Of a stretch of 64,000 nucleotides of DNA, positions 43,519 through 55,900 are shown in pieces (position 1 is the stretch's first letter; each line of letters opens with the position of its first letter). A program made the translations under genes and the position numbers. This stretch comes from Porphyra umbilicalis (lineage: Eukaryota > Rhodophyta > Bangiophyceae > Bangiales > Bangiaceae). The notes under the pieces were generated by a model, which saw only the letters and a list, made by a program, of their open reading frames with translations, did no database searches and was not told where the DNA came from. The DNA lies in assembly GCA_002049455.2 (NCBI GenBank), contig KV918810.1, positions 1 through 64,000 of the forward strand. Direction: 5' to 3'.

Positions 43519-44861
43519 TCACGCGTCACCAGGAGCCTCCACATCCTTGGCGCCCCCGTCGGCGGCCGCCACAGCGTCGTCGTCGGCGCCTTCACCCTTC
43601 CCAGGCGCGCGCTCCCGCCCCCGTGGGTGCTGCCGCCGTTCCCCCCACCCGCGGCGGGCGCGGCGCCACCGCCCCCGCCCGTAGCGCAGCGTAAAAACAA
43701 CCACCGCCGGCGTTGCGACGAGCGCGTACAGGAGCGTCAGCGCGAGCGCAATCGCCCGCACCGTCGACAGCCGGTGCCCCGCCGCGCGCGCCACGAGGAG
43801 CCGCCGCTCCAACACGAGCACCGTGCCAGCGAGGCGGCCCGTCGGCCCCCCCCTTCCCGCCACGTCCACGGCGTCGGGCAGCACCGCGTAGACGGTCCAC
43901 GCCACGTGGGCGCCGACCGAGCGGGCGCGGTGGCCCTCCACGACGACGAGCGCCCACACGGCCACGAGCGACAGCAGGCCCGCCGCGTAGACAATGTGAA
44001 AGACGATCAGGTGCCGCCCGCTCGACGCCACGGGGGTGGTGAGGACCAGCCCGATTAGCGCGCCCACCTCTGGGAGGACGACGACGCCCGCGAGGAGCAT
44101 GTCCCCAACCGACGCCTCGGGTGGGGGCTTGCCCGGCCACGGCCCAAAGAGGGTGTCGCCGTACTCGGCCGACAGCGCCTTGAGCCGCTCCGCCGCCGCC
44201 CGGTGGATCGCCGGCAGGGCGCGGAGCGCGGCGGCCACCGCCACCGACGACGCCTGCCCGCCGGCGCCGCCGCCCCCCGTGGACGATAGCGACGGCAAGC
44301 GCGCCAGCCGCTGCGGGAGGGAGGCGGCGAGGCGCGCCTCGGCCGCCGCCGCGGGGTGGATTTCCCGCGCGGCGCCGTGCGCGCCCGCCCCGCCGGCCGG
44401 CGGCGGGCCCGCCGTCGACAGCGACGCGGCGGTCGCGTTGATCGGCCCGGCCGGCCACGGCGGGAGGGCGAGCGCGCTGCCATGGACGACCACCCCCGCC
44501 GGGGGGACGACCGCCCACGTGATTTGGGCGGCGGGCCACCGCCGCCCGCGTGCGTCCCCCCGCGGGCGGGGCGGGGCCCACGGGTGGACCGCAGCGGCGC
44601 GCGGGCGGGGGGCCGCGGCGCCCCCTTGGGGCGCCACGCCCACGGGGGCGGGCGCCCCCCGGCCGCGCCGCGACGGCGCGTGGCGGCCGCGCCGCCCCCC
44701 CCGCAGCAGGCGTGACGTTGCAAAAAACGCGTCGGCGGGCCACGCCGGAAACGCCGCGTTGTAATCCCCGCAGCGCAGCCACGAGGCGCAGGTTGGGAGG
44801 CCGATCGAGGCGGGGTCAAAGGCGAGCGCCAACGCCAGCGCGTGCGCCCACGTGGTGTCCA

Positions 44862-44903
<42 letters not shown>

Positions 44904-45951
44904 TGCCGCCGACGGGCGCCCCCGGCGGCGGGCCGCCGAGACGCCAGCCCCGACCGGGCCACCCCGACGCGGGGGCGCGCCCGCCCTGGACGGCGGGGGC
45001 GCCCGGGTGGCCCTCCCGCAGCACCACCGCCGCGTCGAGGTCCCGCCCGAGGGCCGACCCGGGCGACGCAAACCACGTGGGCGCCGCGAGGACGGCGCGG
45101 CCGAGCGACAGCAACCGCGTGTCGTCGAGGGGCACGGGGCGGGCGACGCCGTCGGCGGCGCGGTAGGTGAGGATGGGCGTGCCAGGCGGGGCGGTAGCGC
45201 CACCGCCGCCCCCGCCGTCGGGGCCTGCCGCCGGCTGCCGCGCCGCACGGGTGGTGTCGACCGCCGCCGGCACGCTGCACGCGTCGTCAAGGCAGATGCC
45301 GAGGCGGAGGCTCGACACGGCGGCCACCGCCAGCTCCTCGGCGCCAAACGCCGTCACCGCCGCGACCGAGCCCGCGAGGGAGTTGCGGTACAGGGTGGCC
45401 GAGGCGGCCACGTCGCCGCTCAGCGGGGGGCGGCCATCCTCACCCTCGCACCGGTTTTCAAAGCTGGGGGACGGGCGCCACGCGCCCTCGCTCGGCCAGC
45501 CGGTGCAGCCGTCGGCGCGGAGGGTGCGGCCACCCAGCAGCCCTGCGCCCGCCTCGTCCACCGCCCGGTGCAGGCACCGCTGCACGGAGGGGGCGCCCAG
45601 CTGCATGGCGCTTGAGTAGGTCGGGGAAGCGCACTGCCCAGCGGTCGGGCCCGCGGCCGCCACGTACGAGCATTGGAGGACGCAGAGGCGGGCAACGGCG
45701 CGCGCAACGCCGTCCGCGCTCGCGGTCGCAGCGGGGGCAGGGAAGGGCAGGTCGGGGGCGGTTGAGGCAGCAGCCGGGACAGCTGCAAGGGCTCCTACCG
45801 CAGCGCCCACGACGGCAAAGGCCCGCCGAGGGCGGCGTGGACGCCCGCGGTGGGGCTGCCGCAGGGGCCCACGCGGGGGGTGACCGACGCGGGCGGCGGC
45901 GCCCCGCCGCCGGTGCACACCCTGCGTGCACGGGCGCCCCCGCGCCGCCAT
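43519..45951 (-). CDS. Cysteine-rich multi-pass membrane protein, family unknown
   Basis: About 810 residues, single exon. The ATG at 45951 is chosen (CAGCG-ATG-GCG). An Arg-rich start is followed by a hydrophobic signal-anchor or signal peptide at 44-63. The large non-cytosolic region contains spaced cysteines (CVLQCSY, GQCASP, VQRCLH, DGCTGWP, ENRCEGE, ICLDDACS), suggesting disulphides. A pure Gly run lies near residues 346-362 (GCC/GCG codons, about 44862-44915). Four hydrophobic helices sit at the C-terminal end, around 614-640, 645-673, 680-697 and 727-756, followed by a basic and then acidic cytosolic tail. Looks like a cell-surface protein with a C-terminal membrane domain. No named domain recognised; the stretch around 44600-44750 may be frame-damaged because its composition becomes Arg/Ala-rich. 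Confidence 0.6.
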
Positions 45952-47060
45952 CGCTGAATGATCGATCCAACGCGTGTCGCGGACAGCCCGGCCCGTGCGG
46001 ACGCATCGTCGTTGGGACAAAGACGCGGCCACGCATGGCCCTGCAGCGAGCACAACTTGGGCGGGACGCGGAGGCACCACATCTGGAGGTTGCATTTAAA
46101 AAAAAACGCACCCTGTCGATTCGACGTGTAGGTGGGCTACAATCGACGGGGGGGGCTCTCAGGGTAACGTTGGCATATCGGTAAGTTTGGCCGATAAACG
46201 AAATCGGTAAGGGTCGGTATCCCGATCGATAATCGGTTTTGGCCATTCGTTCAACGGTAGGTACATGTCGGTATGGTACTTATACTAGTATTTAATATTG
46301 AGAGGAACTCGACCGATGCCACGCAACGAGCGAGGCCCACTATACCGACCCACCCCCAGATGAGGGCGGGCATTCGGATTCTGACACGTTTCCTCATTAC
46401 AGTGTACACGTAAAACTTTTCTGTCTTTCTCGGACATCTTGCATCGCCGTTGCGTCGGCGACGACCGACGCATACGAGCACTTCCCCCCCCTTTCTGCAC
46501 CTTGACGTACAGCAGCAGCATCGCCTAGCGGCGGCTACGGTGATATCTACATACATCCTCGCATCTGCCGCAGTTTTTTTGGGTCTGGTCGTCCCATCAG
46601 CATGGCGTCGTCCTCTGGCGTACCTCCCCCTCCGCCGTGTCGCCAGTGGTACGTGCGCGTTTGCCAAAAAAGAGATTAAAAAGCGGTCAGCTTTATTTAT
46701 TGTTTTTACGTGACGTGATGGATGAGGCCGTCCACAACTATGCTACACGGTCAGCAACACTAATCTCACGCCCTCTTTTTCCCTCGGCCACCACATTGCG
46801 TCTGGTGCCCCCGCTTGATTGGTATGGCTGCTTTGTGCAGCGACGAAGCCTCCGCCTCCCTCCACAAACTGTTCCCTCAGCTGGACCACGCATTTGTGTG
46901 TGATCAATGCCACTAGGCTTGCCTGCGCCTCAGTTCCGCTGCGGAGCAGTGGCTGTCTCTGCGAGATGGCGGGCGCCTGAGAAGCTCGGAGCAAGGCCAG
47001 TTTCTCGCCGGCATGCCTCGACGTCAGTGCGCGGTCTAGAGCTCGCCGTACCTGAACGGG
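45952..47060. other. Intergenic region upstream of the membrane-protein gene
   Basis: An A-run lies near 46102. 46165-46275 contains repeated GGTAAG/CGGTAT/TCGGTA boxes with no clear element structure. Short frames only. The upstream part of the transposon relic may begin in the last 350 bases (from about 46690). Confidence 0.3.
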
Positions 47061-49065
47061 GTGTCTCGCGGCTGTTGCCGTGCATGCTACTTCATCAAGC
47101 GTCCATCTCCCACAAGGAAGTGGGCCACATGTGCTTCCGTCATTCATGGAGATGTCTCCACCAACCGTCGTCCAACTGCGCGCCCAGGTCTGCGGATCCT
47201 GCGTATCCTCTGGGCGGATGCAAAAGCGACCGAGCAGGCGGCTTTTCCCTCGACAGATCGCGATCCGGTGTGCTCCGCTTGCAGAATACTGGCTGAAAAG
47301 CGCAGCCAGGCCGCGACAACGGCCGGGACAACGGCCACGGTGCCTAGCCCGACCCTTCCTGCTGTCACTCCCAGCAGTGAGTCCCCCATGCTGACCGGCA
47401 CTGTGCCGCAAGAGGCGACACGCGCCCGCGGGCTTGCTGGCCCCACCGCCGGTGACACCATCACACCAGCGGGTGAGGCACACGCCATCTCTGCTGGCGG
47501 CGAGCGCGCAACAGCTTTGCTGACGGCGCAAGCCACAAGGGGGGGCGAAGTCGGGCTTGCGGGCGCCACTTCGGTCGCAGCCGCACACGTGTCGGTGGAT
47601 TCCCGTCTGAGTGGCACGTGCGCGACGGCGGCGGCACTCATCGGTGCCAGGCGCTTAGTAGCGGTTGCAGATGCGCGTGACGCAGCTGAGCCGGCGCCGA
47701 TGCCGCCGATTCGTCCCGCAGATGGCTCGCACCAGCAGGCAGGCGCAGCCCTGGACACCGTCCGGCCGGCAATCCACTCTGCTGATGGCGGCAGCGGGCT
47801 GGCGGACGCGACGCCAGGTGCCTTTGGGCCCAGTGTGGATGTGGCCTTGGCCACTGTCATCGCTGCCACTGGAACCTTCGACGAGGCCCAGTGGCAGTCT
47901 ATTGTGGCCATCGTCAGCGCGCATCTGGTGGCTGAAAAGCCGCAGACGCTGCGTGCCCGGTCTACCAACGGCAGGGATCTACTCTACACTCGCCAGACAG
48001 TGTCAGTCAAAGCGGTCGTTGGGCCTAGACATGCCCGTAGACCGTCCCTGGAGGAATCGTTGGCCACTAGAGCATTGTGCCGGGACAACGAGGAGGCCAT
48101 GGAGAGGGTCCTCGGTGACGTCAGCCGGCAGACGAGGGACGCTCGGATTTTGGCTGTGGTCCCATCGGCGGCGATTGCGGCTCTTCCCACACGATTGCAG
48201 ACGCAATTCGTCGTTGCCAACAGTATCTCGTACGAGACGTGGCAGCGCATTCGGCGTTTCATGGGCGGACCGCGGAGCGGGCTGGCCAGCGCGGCGGTGA
48301 TGCGGGCGGATGGCCGGGCGGCGTTTTCAGAGGCGCGCCACCGTGTGACGTCATCGGCATTGGGTGCCACGCTGGCGAGCCCGCGGGCGGCCGTTGAAGC
48401 CATGGTGGCGGATCTTGTTGCCCGGAACCAGTTCATCGACCGGCTGGTGGCGGGCCGCCCGGCCGGCGAGATTCTGTTGGCATTCGGGCTGGACAAGGGC
48501 GGTTGCCAGAGCTCATGCAAAGCGATTTTGTAGTGCATCAACCAGGCACATCCATGCAGTCGGGAAAAAATCATTCTTTTCGGTGTATTCCCGTGCCAAA
48601 AGGACGACTACCCGTTGTTGGCGGCTATGGCCGAACTGTACGCACCTGATTTGGAGGACTTGAGGACCAACAAGGTCTCCGTCGCAGGCGTCACGAGGCC
48701 AGTCCATCTCGTGCTGCTGGGGGACTACTCGTTCACGATATCGTTCGATGGTCATGCGGGAGCCAGTAGCCGCTTTCCCTGTGTGTACTGCTTCTGTCTC
48801 GCGCGCATTACCGCTTCGACTCAAAAGATGATTCCAGATTTTGCCATTTATGGCAGTCTGCAAGATGGTAGCCGCGCCGTGCGTGTGCCTTGCACACTTC
48901 TTTAAAATACGGTGGTGGCGGATCTGTTCGCAAATGGTCCTTTGGCGGCGCTTCAAGATCCTCCCCCGATTGCGGACACCCTGTCGTACGTCCGGCGACC
49001 GCTGATGGTGTTTGGTCCCAAAGATATTGTCCCCATGCCCTTGCATACCACGCTGGGTGTGAGCC

Positions 49066-49660
49066 CATAGCTACTCTCTCTGGGGGTTGTGACAACACGC
49101 TCAGCCCACTCCACCCAGTTGGGAGGAAGGCGAGCCAGACCGTGTCGCCGGGTAGTCCTGTCGGGGAATACCCGCCCCGAAAGGAAACCCAGAGGAGCGC
49201 ACACTCACGGCGTCGACCGGGGGGAGACGCCCCGAGTGACAAACGCGAGTTGTGTGACCGGAAGTTTACTTTCCCGCGTCGGAGGCCTCGAGGCAACACT
49301 CACGCCTCGCCCTCTTATCCCGTCCGTTCCCCTCAGACCCTCCGAAAACCCCCTTCAGACACCCTCAAAGGACCCTCGGAAAACCCTCCTCAGACACCCT
49401 CAAAGGACCCTCGGAAAACCCTCCCCTCAGGGCCCAGGGGGCTAGTCTCAGCGGAGAATGGCCGAAGCTTCGAATACCGCCTTGAGTGGAGGCGGGGAAA
49501 GGGTGCTACGTGACACCCTCGCGGCGCCCCGGGGTCAGGGGCGCGGAGTAATATAAGTCAATGATCCAAGTCGGGTTTACACAAAATAAGGCCCTTAACT
49601 AGGGGCCTGCCCGGGGCGGTTACTAGTCCCAGGGAAGTCTTGGGATCGCGGTTATGGTTG
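49066..49660. mobile_element. 595-base insertion in the transposon relic, flanked by GTGAGCC
   Basis: It separates MPLHTTLGV from the following conserved blocks and is flanked by GTGAGCC at 49059-49065 and 49661-49667. No terminal inverted repeats are seen. It carries a 35-base tandem repeat and several GC-rich hairpins. A 7-base target duplication without inverted ends would fit a retroposon-like insertion. Alternatively the unit could be a spliceosomal intron, since GTGAGC is a good donor, but it would be two to three times longer than the other introns here. Confidence 0.45.
49356..49424 (+). repeat. 35-base tandem duplication
   Basis: Two adjacent copies of a CAGACACCCTCAAAGGACCC-type unit, preceded by a more diverged partial copy at about 49333-49355. 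Lies inside the 595-base insertion. Confidence 0.85.
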
Positions 49661-49996
49661 GTGAGCCACGGGGTGATCACAAGTGGGTCGCGAACGGAAC
49701 GATTTGAAATATGTGGCAGTGGGACATATTTCTTGGGAATATGGTTGCCCGAGTGTGGGGGCCATGTGCCGGGCTGTCACAGGGGTTAAAGCCATTGCGC
49801 TTGATTCTGGGCCGGATCGGGCGAAGGAGGACGCGGCGGCGCTGACGGCTGCTCTGCGTCGCAATGTCGGCGTGTCCCTAGCTCCTTACTGGGGGGGCAC
49901 ATTCGATGGCAAGGCGTGCCATAAGATTGGTCGGCGACTGGCGGCGGTTTGCGATGTCCTGGACGGATTTGTTCCTCAGGCACGTGCCTCGGCGTA

Positions 49997-50489
49997 CAGT
50001 GCATTTTCGTTATAACGTCCACCCTGATTCACATAAATCTGCCAGATTGAAGTTTAAAGTCGCTTGTATCCGATTCGCTGAAGAGATTTGAAGCCTTCGA
50101 ACTATGCTGCGGCGGCTTGGCTTTCGAGGCTTCCTTTCAGTCTTGTCGCGTGCGATTGGACCGTGAAGGGCGTTGTCACGATCATAATTAATTATCTGGC
50201 AACGTCCCCCACTGCCCCAGCGCCATTTCTCGGTCAGAATCCTGAGACCGTTACCTGTAGGCTCACTCCGTCCTCACATTGTCTGATATGGAGCCGAACT
50301 GTCCCACACCACCAGGCCCCGCACCACCAAATTTGGAACTGCCAGAGGCGGTCCGCTCCAGAAGCCATGGCTTTTGAACGGCATCTGGCGCCTCAATTTG
50401 TTACCCAGCGCGCATATGATCTACGCCAACTTCGGTTTTGTTTCGCATAAGTCTCTTGTATCCGTGGACGTTATAACGAGAATGCACTG
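49997..50489. mobile_element. 493-base TA-flanked MITE inside the transposon relic
   Basis: Inverted ends start CAGTGCATTTTCGTTATAAC and match the other end with a single difference over 26 bases. TA flanks both sides (49995-49996 and 50490-50491). Removing the unit with one TA rejoins the surrounding relic in one frame (codons for QARASAY continuing into RQACSLW), which confirms the exact boundaries and shows the MITE came after the host ORF. Tc1/mariner-type; the interior has no gene. Confidence 0.9.
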
Positions 50490-51203
50490 TACCGCCAGGC
50501 TTGCAGCTTATGGACTGATCTACTTCCAGTCCTGAACCGGGCGACAACCTTTGCAGCCGATGAGCGCTCAACATTCCGTCGGCAAGCGGCTGAACTTGTT
50601 GACCTTCTATGGTCCAGGTTCGAATGGGCTTGCATCACTCCCAAGCTCCTCGTGCTCGCGTGTCACGCAGCCGATTGGCTCGACACCTACGGTTCGCTGT
50701 GGCTCTTCTCGGAGCAAGAGTTCGAGGCCTGGCATGGGTATTTCAACCAAAACGCCTCGGTTTTTGCCCCGTGCTCCTTCCTAGAGAGTTAAGTACGATT
50801 GGTAAAGCGAGCGGCGGTGTGCTGTGGCCCAGGCGATTCGGCTTATAACCGCGGCAAGCGTCGCGCCCCGGGCTCGCCAGACGCCCGCTGCTCGAAACGT
50901 TCTGGCGATGTGCAGACCGCGCGGGCCCGAGTCGCGGCCGGACTTGGAACTCGGCAATCGGCCGCGTGCGCGGATGCTGAAACTGTCAATGCGGACAAGT
51001 GGTCCTCAAACGTCTACGTGGCTGCGGTGTGCAAGATTGCCACTAATCGCGCGGGATCCGAATCGACCACAGGTCCGACTGCCGTCGCATCTGCGGCCGC
51101 ATCTGTCGCCGAGGCCGCAGTGACTGCAGAGAACCTACAGCTTCTCGAGGAAGCTGATACGATGTGCTTTGAAGCGTTACATGAGCATTATGTAGCTCAG
51201 TGA

Positions 51204-52415
51204 AAAGAGCTGCCTTTTTTGTCCTGGGAATAATGCGGTAGCCCACATTTTGGACTAAGGCGCTTTCGGCGACGGCTGGCGAAGCGGCTGCTGCCGAAAC
51301 CAGAGTCGGACGGACCGGGGTGTGCATCGGGCATGGGACAGCTGCCCTGGATCTGCTGGATCCAGATCACGACGGATCACGTGCGCAGGCATGTAGACAC
51401 CCGCGCAGGTGATCCCGCGCAATCGGATCCTGCGCACGCGATGACCAAGACCGACTCCACTGGAAAACTTTAGACGGAGCTTTGATTTCTCTCTGGCAAT
51501 ACGTGTAGATGGAGGTCGATACAGACACACGTGGAAGGCTTCAGCTGAGACAGCTCACAGGAGCTGTGACACGCCTTCAGAAAGCCCCAAATCCTGCCCA
51601 CACGTTTTCCGAAAGGAAGCATTTAGCCGACAGTGTCGCTTCGAGCCAATGAATGGCCAAGAATCCCAATGTCTGCTTTATCAGTGTATTGAATGGGGGT
51701 GGACCAGCGCGGTGGGGCTCGTTGCAGGATCCAACACGACGGCGTTTTTTCCCCAATATCGCTCGTTTTTGCTCGTTGACGAGGGTACATTTTTCGTCAA
51801 AACCTCGTCACTCGGTTATGACATGCCTGATCGAGATTCTCGACTTCGACAATAATAGCTCTTGGCCTCTACTATAGGTCATTTTAAGTGCCCCGAAGTC
51901 CTGATAAGTAGACAATATAGGGCTACGCGCAAGTTGCGAACGGTCGTACAAGAGAGAGAAAGAGCCCCACAAGTAGGAGAAAAACAGACTCAAGTGCAGC
52001 CCAATGACTCACTCAACAGCGCATGATTCGGCCGCACGTGGCTTACCGCAGCCAGGGGACCAACGCTTAGTAGGGTGGTAGGACGGTACATTGGAACAGG
52101 GATGATCCGGCTAATACAGCAATTCCAAGATTCCTCCATTCTCGTACTTTCGGGAGGGGACTGAACTCGTTTACAGAGCCCCGCTCCCAGGACACTGTGG
52201 AGGGGTGCTTGCGACACGTCGGTCCCCTGATGGTCCCCTCACTGCCACGTATGACCCCCTGTCAGAAGGTAAGGAGGAGTCCGAGCGTACCCTTCGGGCA
52301 GGGGACCGCATCGCACCCCTGTCAGAATACGTCATGGGCGCCTTGACGGTCTATACTGCCCCTCTCCTCTGCCCCTGCATCGACCGACTCGATCTCTGTG
52401 TCGACCGTCACCCGC
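51204..52415. other. Intergenic, no gene supported
   Basis: Ordinary to AT-richer composition, perhaps the lowest GC in the window at 51650-52200. GCGCAGG/CCTGCGC boxes recur at 51380-51440. No transposon ends, RNA gene or domain-bearing frame recognised. Confidence 0.35.
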
Positions 52416-52758
52416 ATGGCCCGCCCATGCGTGGCGGTGTCGTCGGCGGTGGAGCTCCTTCACCCAAGCGCCGCCGCTGGCATTGTCGTGTTGACCGCGG
52501 TGGAAAGGCCCATCGAGACTTTCGTCGTGGCGCCACCCGCCACGGTGGCCGTCCCCACGCGGTGGTCGGTCGGCCTCCCCCTGTCGCCCCCGTTGCCTCT
52601 GTTGGCGTCGACCGGCGACGAGTCCGTGACTCGCGCACACGCGCACGCTGCCGCCACCTCCCTCACTCGTACGGACGAGCACTGCGGTGTCACGCGCAGT
52701 CGCGTCCCAGGTGACCGGCGCGTCTGTGTGGTGCGTCTCCCCAACCTTTTGTGTTGCT

Positions 52759-52789
<31 letters not shown>

Positions 52790-52988
52790 CGCTGGCGCCC
52801 TCTACAACGACCAGAACTCCCCGCTGGCTCTAAGTCAGCAGTGGCACCGGGCGCCATTGGCCCATCCAAGAGGCCACGGCGCCACCGCTGCCGCCGCCGC
52901 CGCCGCCGCCACCGCCGCCGCTGCCACCGACGCGGGGCCAGCCCCCTGCAAGCGTGCGCACCGAGCGGTGCGGAGGAGCTCGCGCTGA
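52416..52988 (+). CDS. Possible small protein with Gly run, function unknown
   Basis: The ATG in CCCGC-ATG-GCC opens a frame of 190 codons. The first 100 residues have balanced, protein-like composition (MARPCVAVSSAVELLHPS, then a hydrophobic AGIVVLTAV stretch and VAPPATVAVPTRW). A CCC-GGGGGGGGGG run and an Ala-rich tail follow. No family recognised. The tail, encoded by GCC repeats (52880-52925), may be frame-shifted. Could be a genuine short gene or part of the long frame-broken region that follows. Confidence 0.3.
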
Positions 52989-55900
52989 CCTCCGCGAGGT
53001 CGTCTCAAGGTGCCGCACCACCACGCTCGAAAGGACGGTGGCCACCGCGGGCACACCCTGTCGGCACCTGAACCTGCGGTCGACAAGCGGAAACTGACAC
53101 GTTCCTTTAACACGAAATGGCCGGCGCGACCGTCCAGCTGGCCAACGCCTCCGTGGACGGCCGGCACCCTGGGTGCCCCGCCCAGCCTCGGTCTCTGAGA
53201 CGGTGCCACCCCAGCGTCCTCCCCGTTTACAGAACCAATACTGCCACTGAGCCCCCCTTCACTCCTCTACAGCCGTAATTTACATCGGGCGTCGTACGCG
53301 CCGAGCGCGCAAAATGCACATCCCCGCCGGACCGTTTCGAACATGGCATTGAGTACAGGGATGCGCTCGTAGAAAAACAATATATGCAGTACCAGCAGAA
53401 ATATACGCTCAGTCTTTTTTTCTTAACCGTTTTTTGCATGCCGCACCGCTGCGGCGAGGAATCTCGTTTTTCTCTCCTTCGAGACGAACACACGCTATTC
53501 TCTTTCTCTCTCTCAGCGGCCCAATCAAATTGCAGCGTGCAATCGCCGGCCAGGCTGACAGTACAGGGTTCGATCAGGCGCTGGTCGCCCCGCGCCGCCC
53601 GCCCCGCTTCGCCCGCCCCGCCCCGCCGGCCCCGCCCGCTCACCCGTCTTGGACGTCGAGGCACCAGGTCGCCCGCGCAATGCGCGCCCACCCGCGCTGG
53701 GGGTCCAGCCGCCCCATGCGCCCACCCGCCAACGGGCAGCCAGCGGGTGATGGACGCTCTCCCCGGCCGGACGGCCGCCTGACGGCCGGCGGCCAGCCGC
53801 CGCCGCCGACCTGCCCCTGCATCCCACCTGCCGCTGTCGCCCACCCGTGGCCACCGCCACCTCCCGTCGGCGTCTCTCCTGCGGCCCCCGCCTTTCTGCC
53901 TCTGCCAGCCGTCTGCCATCATCGTCCGCCTGCCCCGCCGCCCAAGTGCCGCTGCCTCGTACCTGCCCCTGCCCACCCGCCTGTCTCTGGCGCACAACTG
54001 TCACTTCCACCCACCTAGAGCCGCCGGCCCACCCGCTTTTGGCGTTAAACTGCCACCACAGTCCACCTGACGCCACGACCCACCTGTCTCTGTCAGGCGT
54101 CTGGCGCCGCCGCTCGTCTGTCCCTGCCACTCACCTGTGTCCGCCTGTCTGCCGCCGCCGACCACCATCCGCTGCCCGCCCACCTGTTTCCGCTGATTCT
54201 CTCGCCTACCACATCCACCCTTACGCGCTGCCGACCGGCCTCGCGCGCTCGTCCGCACTTGTGCCGTCTTTCTGGCGCACGTCCGCGGCATCGCGGCCGC
54301 GCTGGCGGCGACAACTGTCGCTGCCGCCGGCGTCTGCGGTCTGCGCCGGTGGGGGGGGAGGCGCGCCCGAGACTGTTCAGAGCGCTGGGGATGTAGGTGG
54401 GTGCGGTTTTTCCCTGGCGGAGGCGTTGCTATCGCCGGGGTATTTCGACACTCACCTGCACCTGCAACACCGCCCCCGAGTTCATTGCTTTTGTGTCGGG
54501 GTCCCACCACCACGCCGGCGGTCATCGCTTGTTTGTCGGGGTCCCCGGCGACTCCCACTGTCGCCCATCACACCACGCCGACGGGAGTCGCTATTGGGGG
54601 GGCGGTTCTCGCTGCCCCCCGTCGTCTCCCACGCACCACGCCGTCGGTCGACGCAGCTAGAGGGGCACTGGACGCTCCCCACTGCGACCTACCACACCAA
54701 GCTGTAGGTGACGTAGCCGCTAAATATACTCAGTGAACATGACCGTTGGGTCGTTTCTAAAAGTCAATCGGCGTCGGAGTACACTTCTAGAAAACTGGCA
54801 GGTCCACGACATACAGAAAAAATGCCTCTCTCTCCTTGGTGTCTCAATATGGGTTGGTCGCATCGTAGCGACCTTTTGTTGCATTCTCTCATTTACAACA
54901 GAGGAACGCAGAGCCTCTATTCTTTCTCGCTGGTCCAATCAAAGAACATCGTCGTACTACGTGCCTATACCCCCGCCCCGCCCACCTGCGCACCGTCGAT
55001 AACGCCGCCCCCATCGTCGCCCACCACCGTGTCGTCGCCGCCGCCGCCGCCGCGGTTAGGGTGCCGGGCGTCAACGCCGACGCCGACCAACTACCCTTCG
55101 AGCGCTGCGCGGACGGCAGCGCCGACCTCCCGATCGACGCCTGCCTCGGCGCCCGCCTCGGCGGGCGCGCCGGTGTCGGCCGCCCCCGTCTGCGCCGCCA
55201 AAGGCACCGCGGCTCAGGCCTTGGCCGAAGTGTCGTCGGTCGCCACAGGCCGCAGTGTTGACGGCGGCTATGGCCGCATGGTCGCCGTCGGGCCGCCGCC
55301 CCCCGCCTATTGCGTCGTTGACGGCGGGGGGCAGGCGCAGCGCGGCCTTGTCGCCCGTGGGGGGCAGGAGCGCCGCTTTCTAGGCGGTCGTGGCGCCGCC
55401 CCCGGGGTGGGGCGAGCGCGGCTCGGCCTTGTCGTCTGGGAGGGGGGGGGGGGAGCCACCTGTCCAACGGGGGTGTGGGCCGCCATGGCCTTCGCGCCAT
55501 CCCCCTGCGGGCGCCCCGCCACTGCCGGCGCCGACTGCAACAGGGGCGACTCCTAGGCGGCCGCGGCACGGCAGCCGCCGACTGCCGTCGCCGCACTGCC
55601 CCTGCCGCTGCTTGCGGTGCCGTGCGCACCGTGCGCCGCCGCCGCCGCCGCGAAGCCGTTGACATCTTCCTCGCCGTCGGGGGGGGCACAACCGCGCACG
55701 GTTGGCGGTCGGGACTCCGAGGGACGGGCTCGGCCGCCGACGGGCTGGCTCCGGCGGGCGTCCCCGCCGCCGCTGCGGCACCGCCGACCGAGCCGCCAGC
55801 ACCCGCCGTTCACCACCTTCGCGCCCTGGCCGGCGTCGGCCTCGCCGGTGTTTCCCGTGACGGGCGCGCCGCCGGGCACGCGCTGGCCACCGGACGCCTC

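Larger units (their letters stand above)
47061..51203 (+). pseudogene. Relic of a large transposon-type ORF, interrupted by stops and two insertions
   Basis: One plus-strand coding lineage runs through 47061-48533, 48534-49065, about 49680-49996 and 50490-51203. Landmarks in order: CSACRILAEKR; a long Ala-rich segment; FGLDKGGCQSSCKAIL; DDYPLLAAMAELYAPDLEDL; LLGDYSFTISFDGHAGASS followed by a PC-x-x-C pair; MPLHTTLGV; APYWGGTFDGKACHKIG; and GSLWLFSEQEFEAWHGYFNQ. I recognise this order from large transposon-borne ORFs of unassigned superfamily in diverse eukaryotes. Damage: an in-frame TAG at 48531-48533, an in-frame TAA at 48902-48904, a 595-base insertion and a 493-base MITE. There is no ATG at the start of the open segment, so the N-terminus is missing or lies beyond an intron. 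The composition is less GC-rich than host genes. Confidence 0.7.

Noticed and set aside
46743..47588. A 281-residue minus-strand frame
   Set aside because: It is antisense to the transposon relic and its composition mirrors that coding strand.
49066..49660. A group I or group II intron in the transposon relic
   Set aside because: GC-rich hairpins are present, but I could not find the conserved core elements or domain V. Left as an unclassified insertion.
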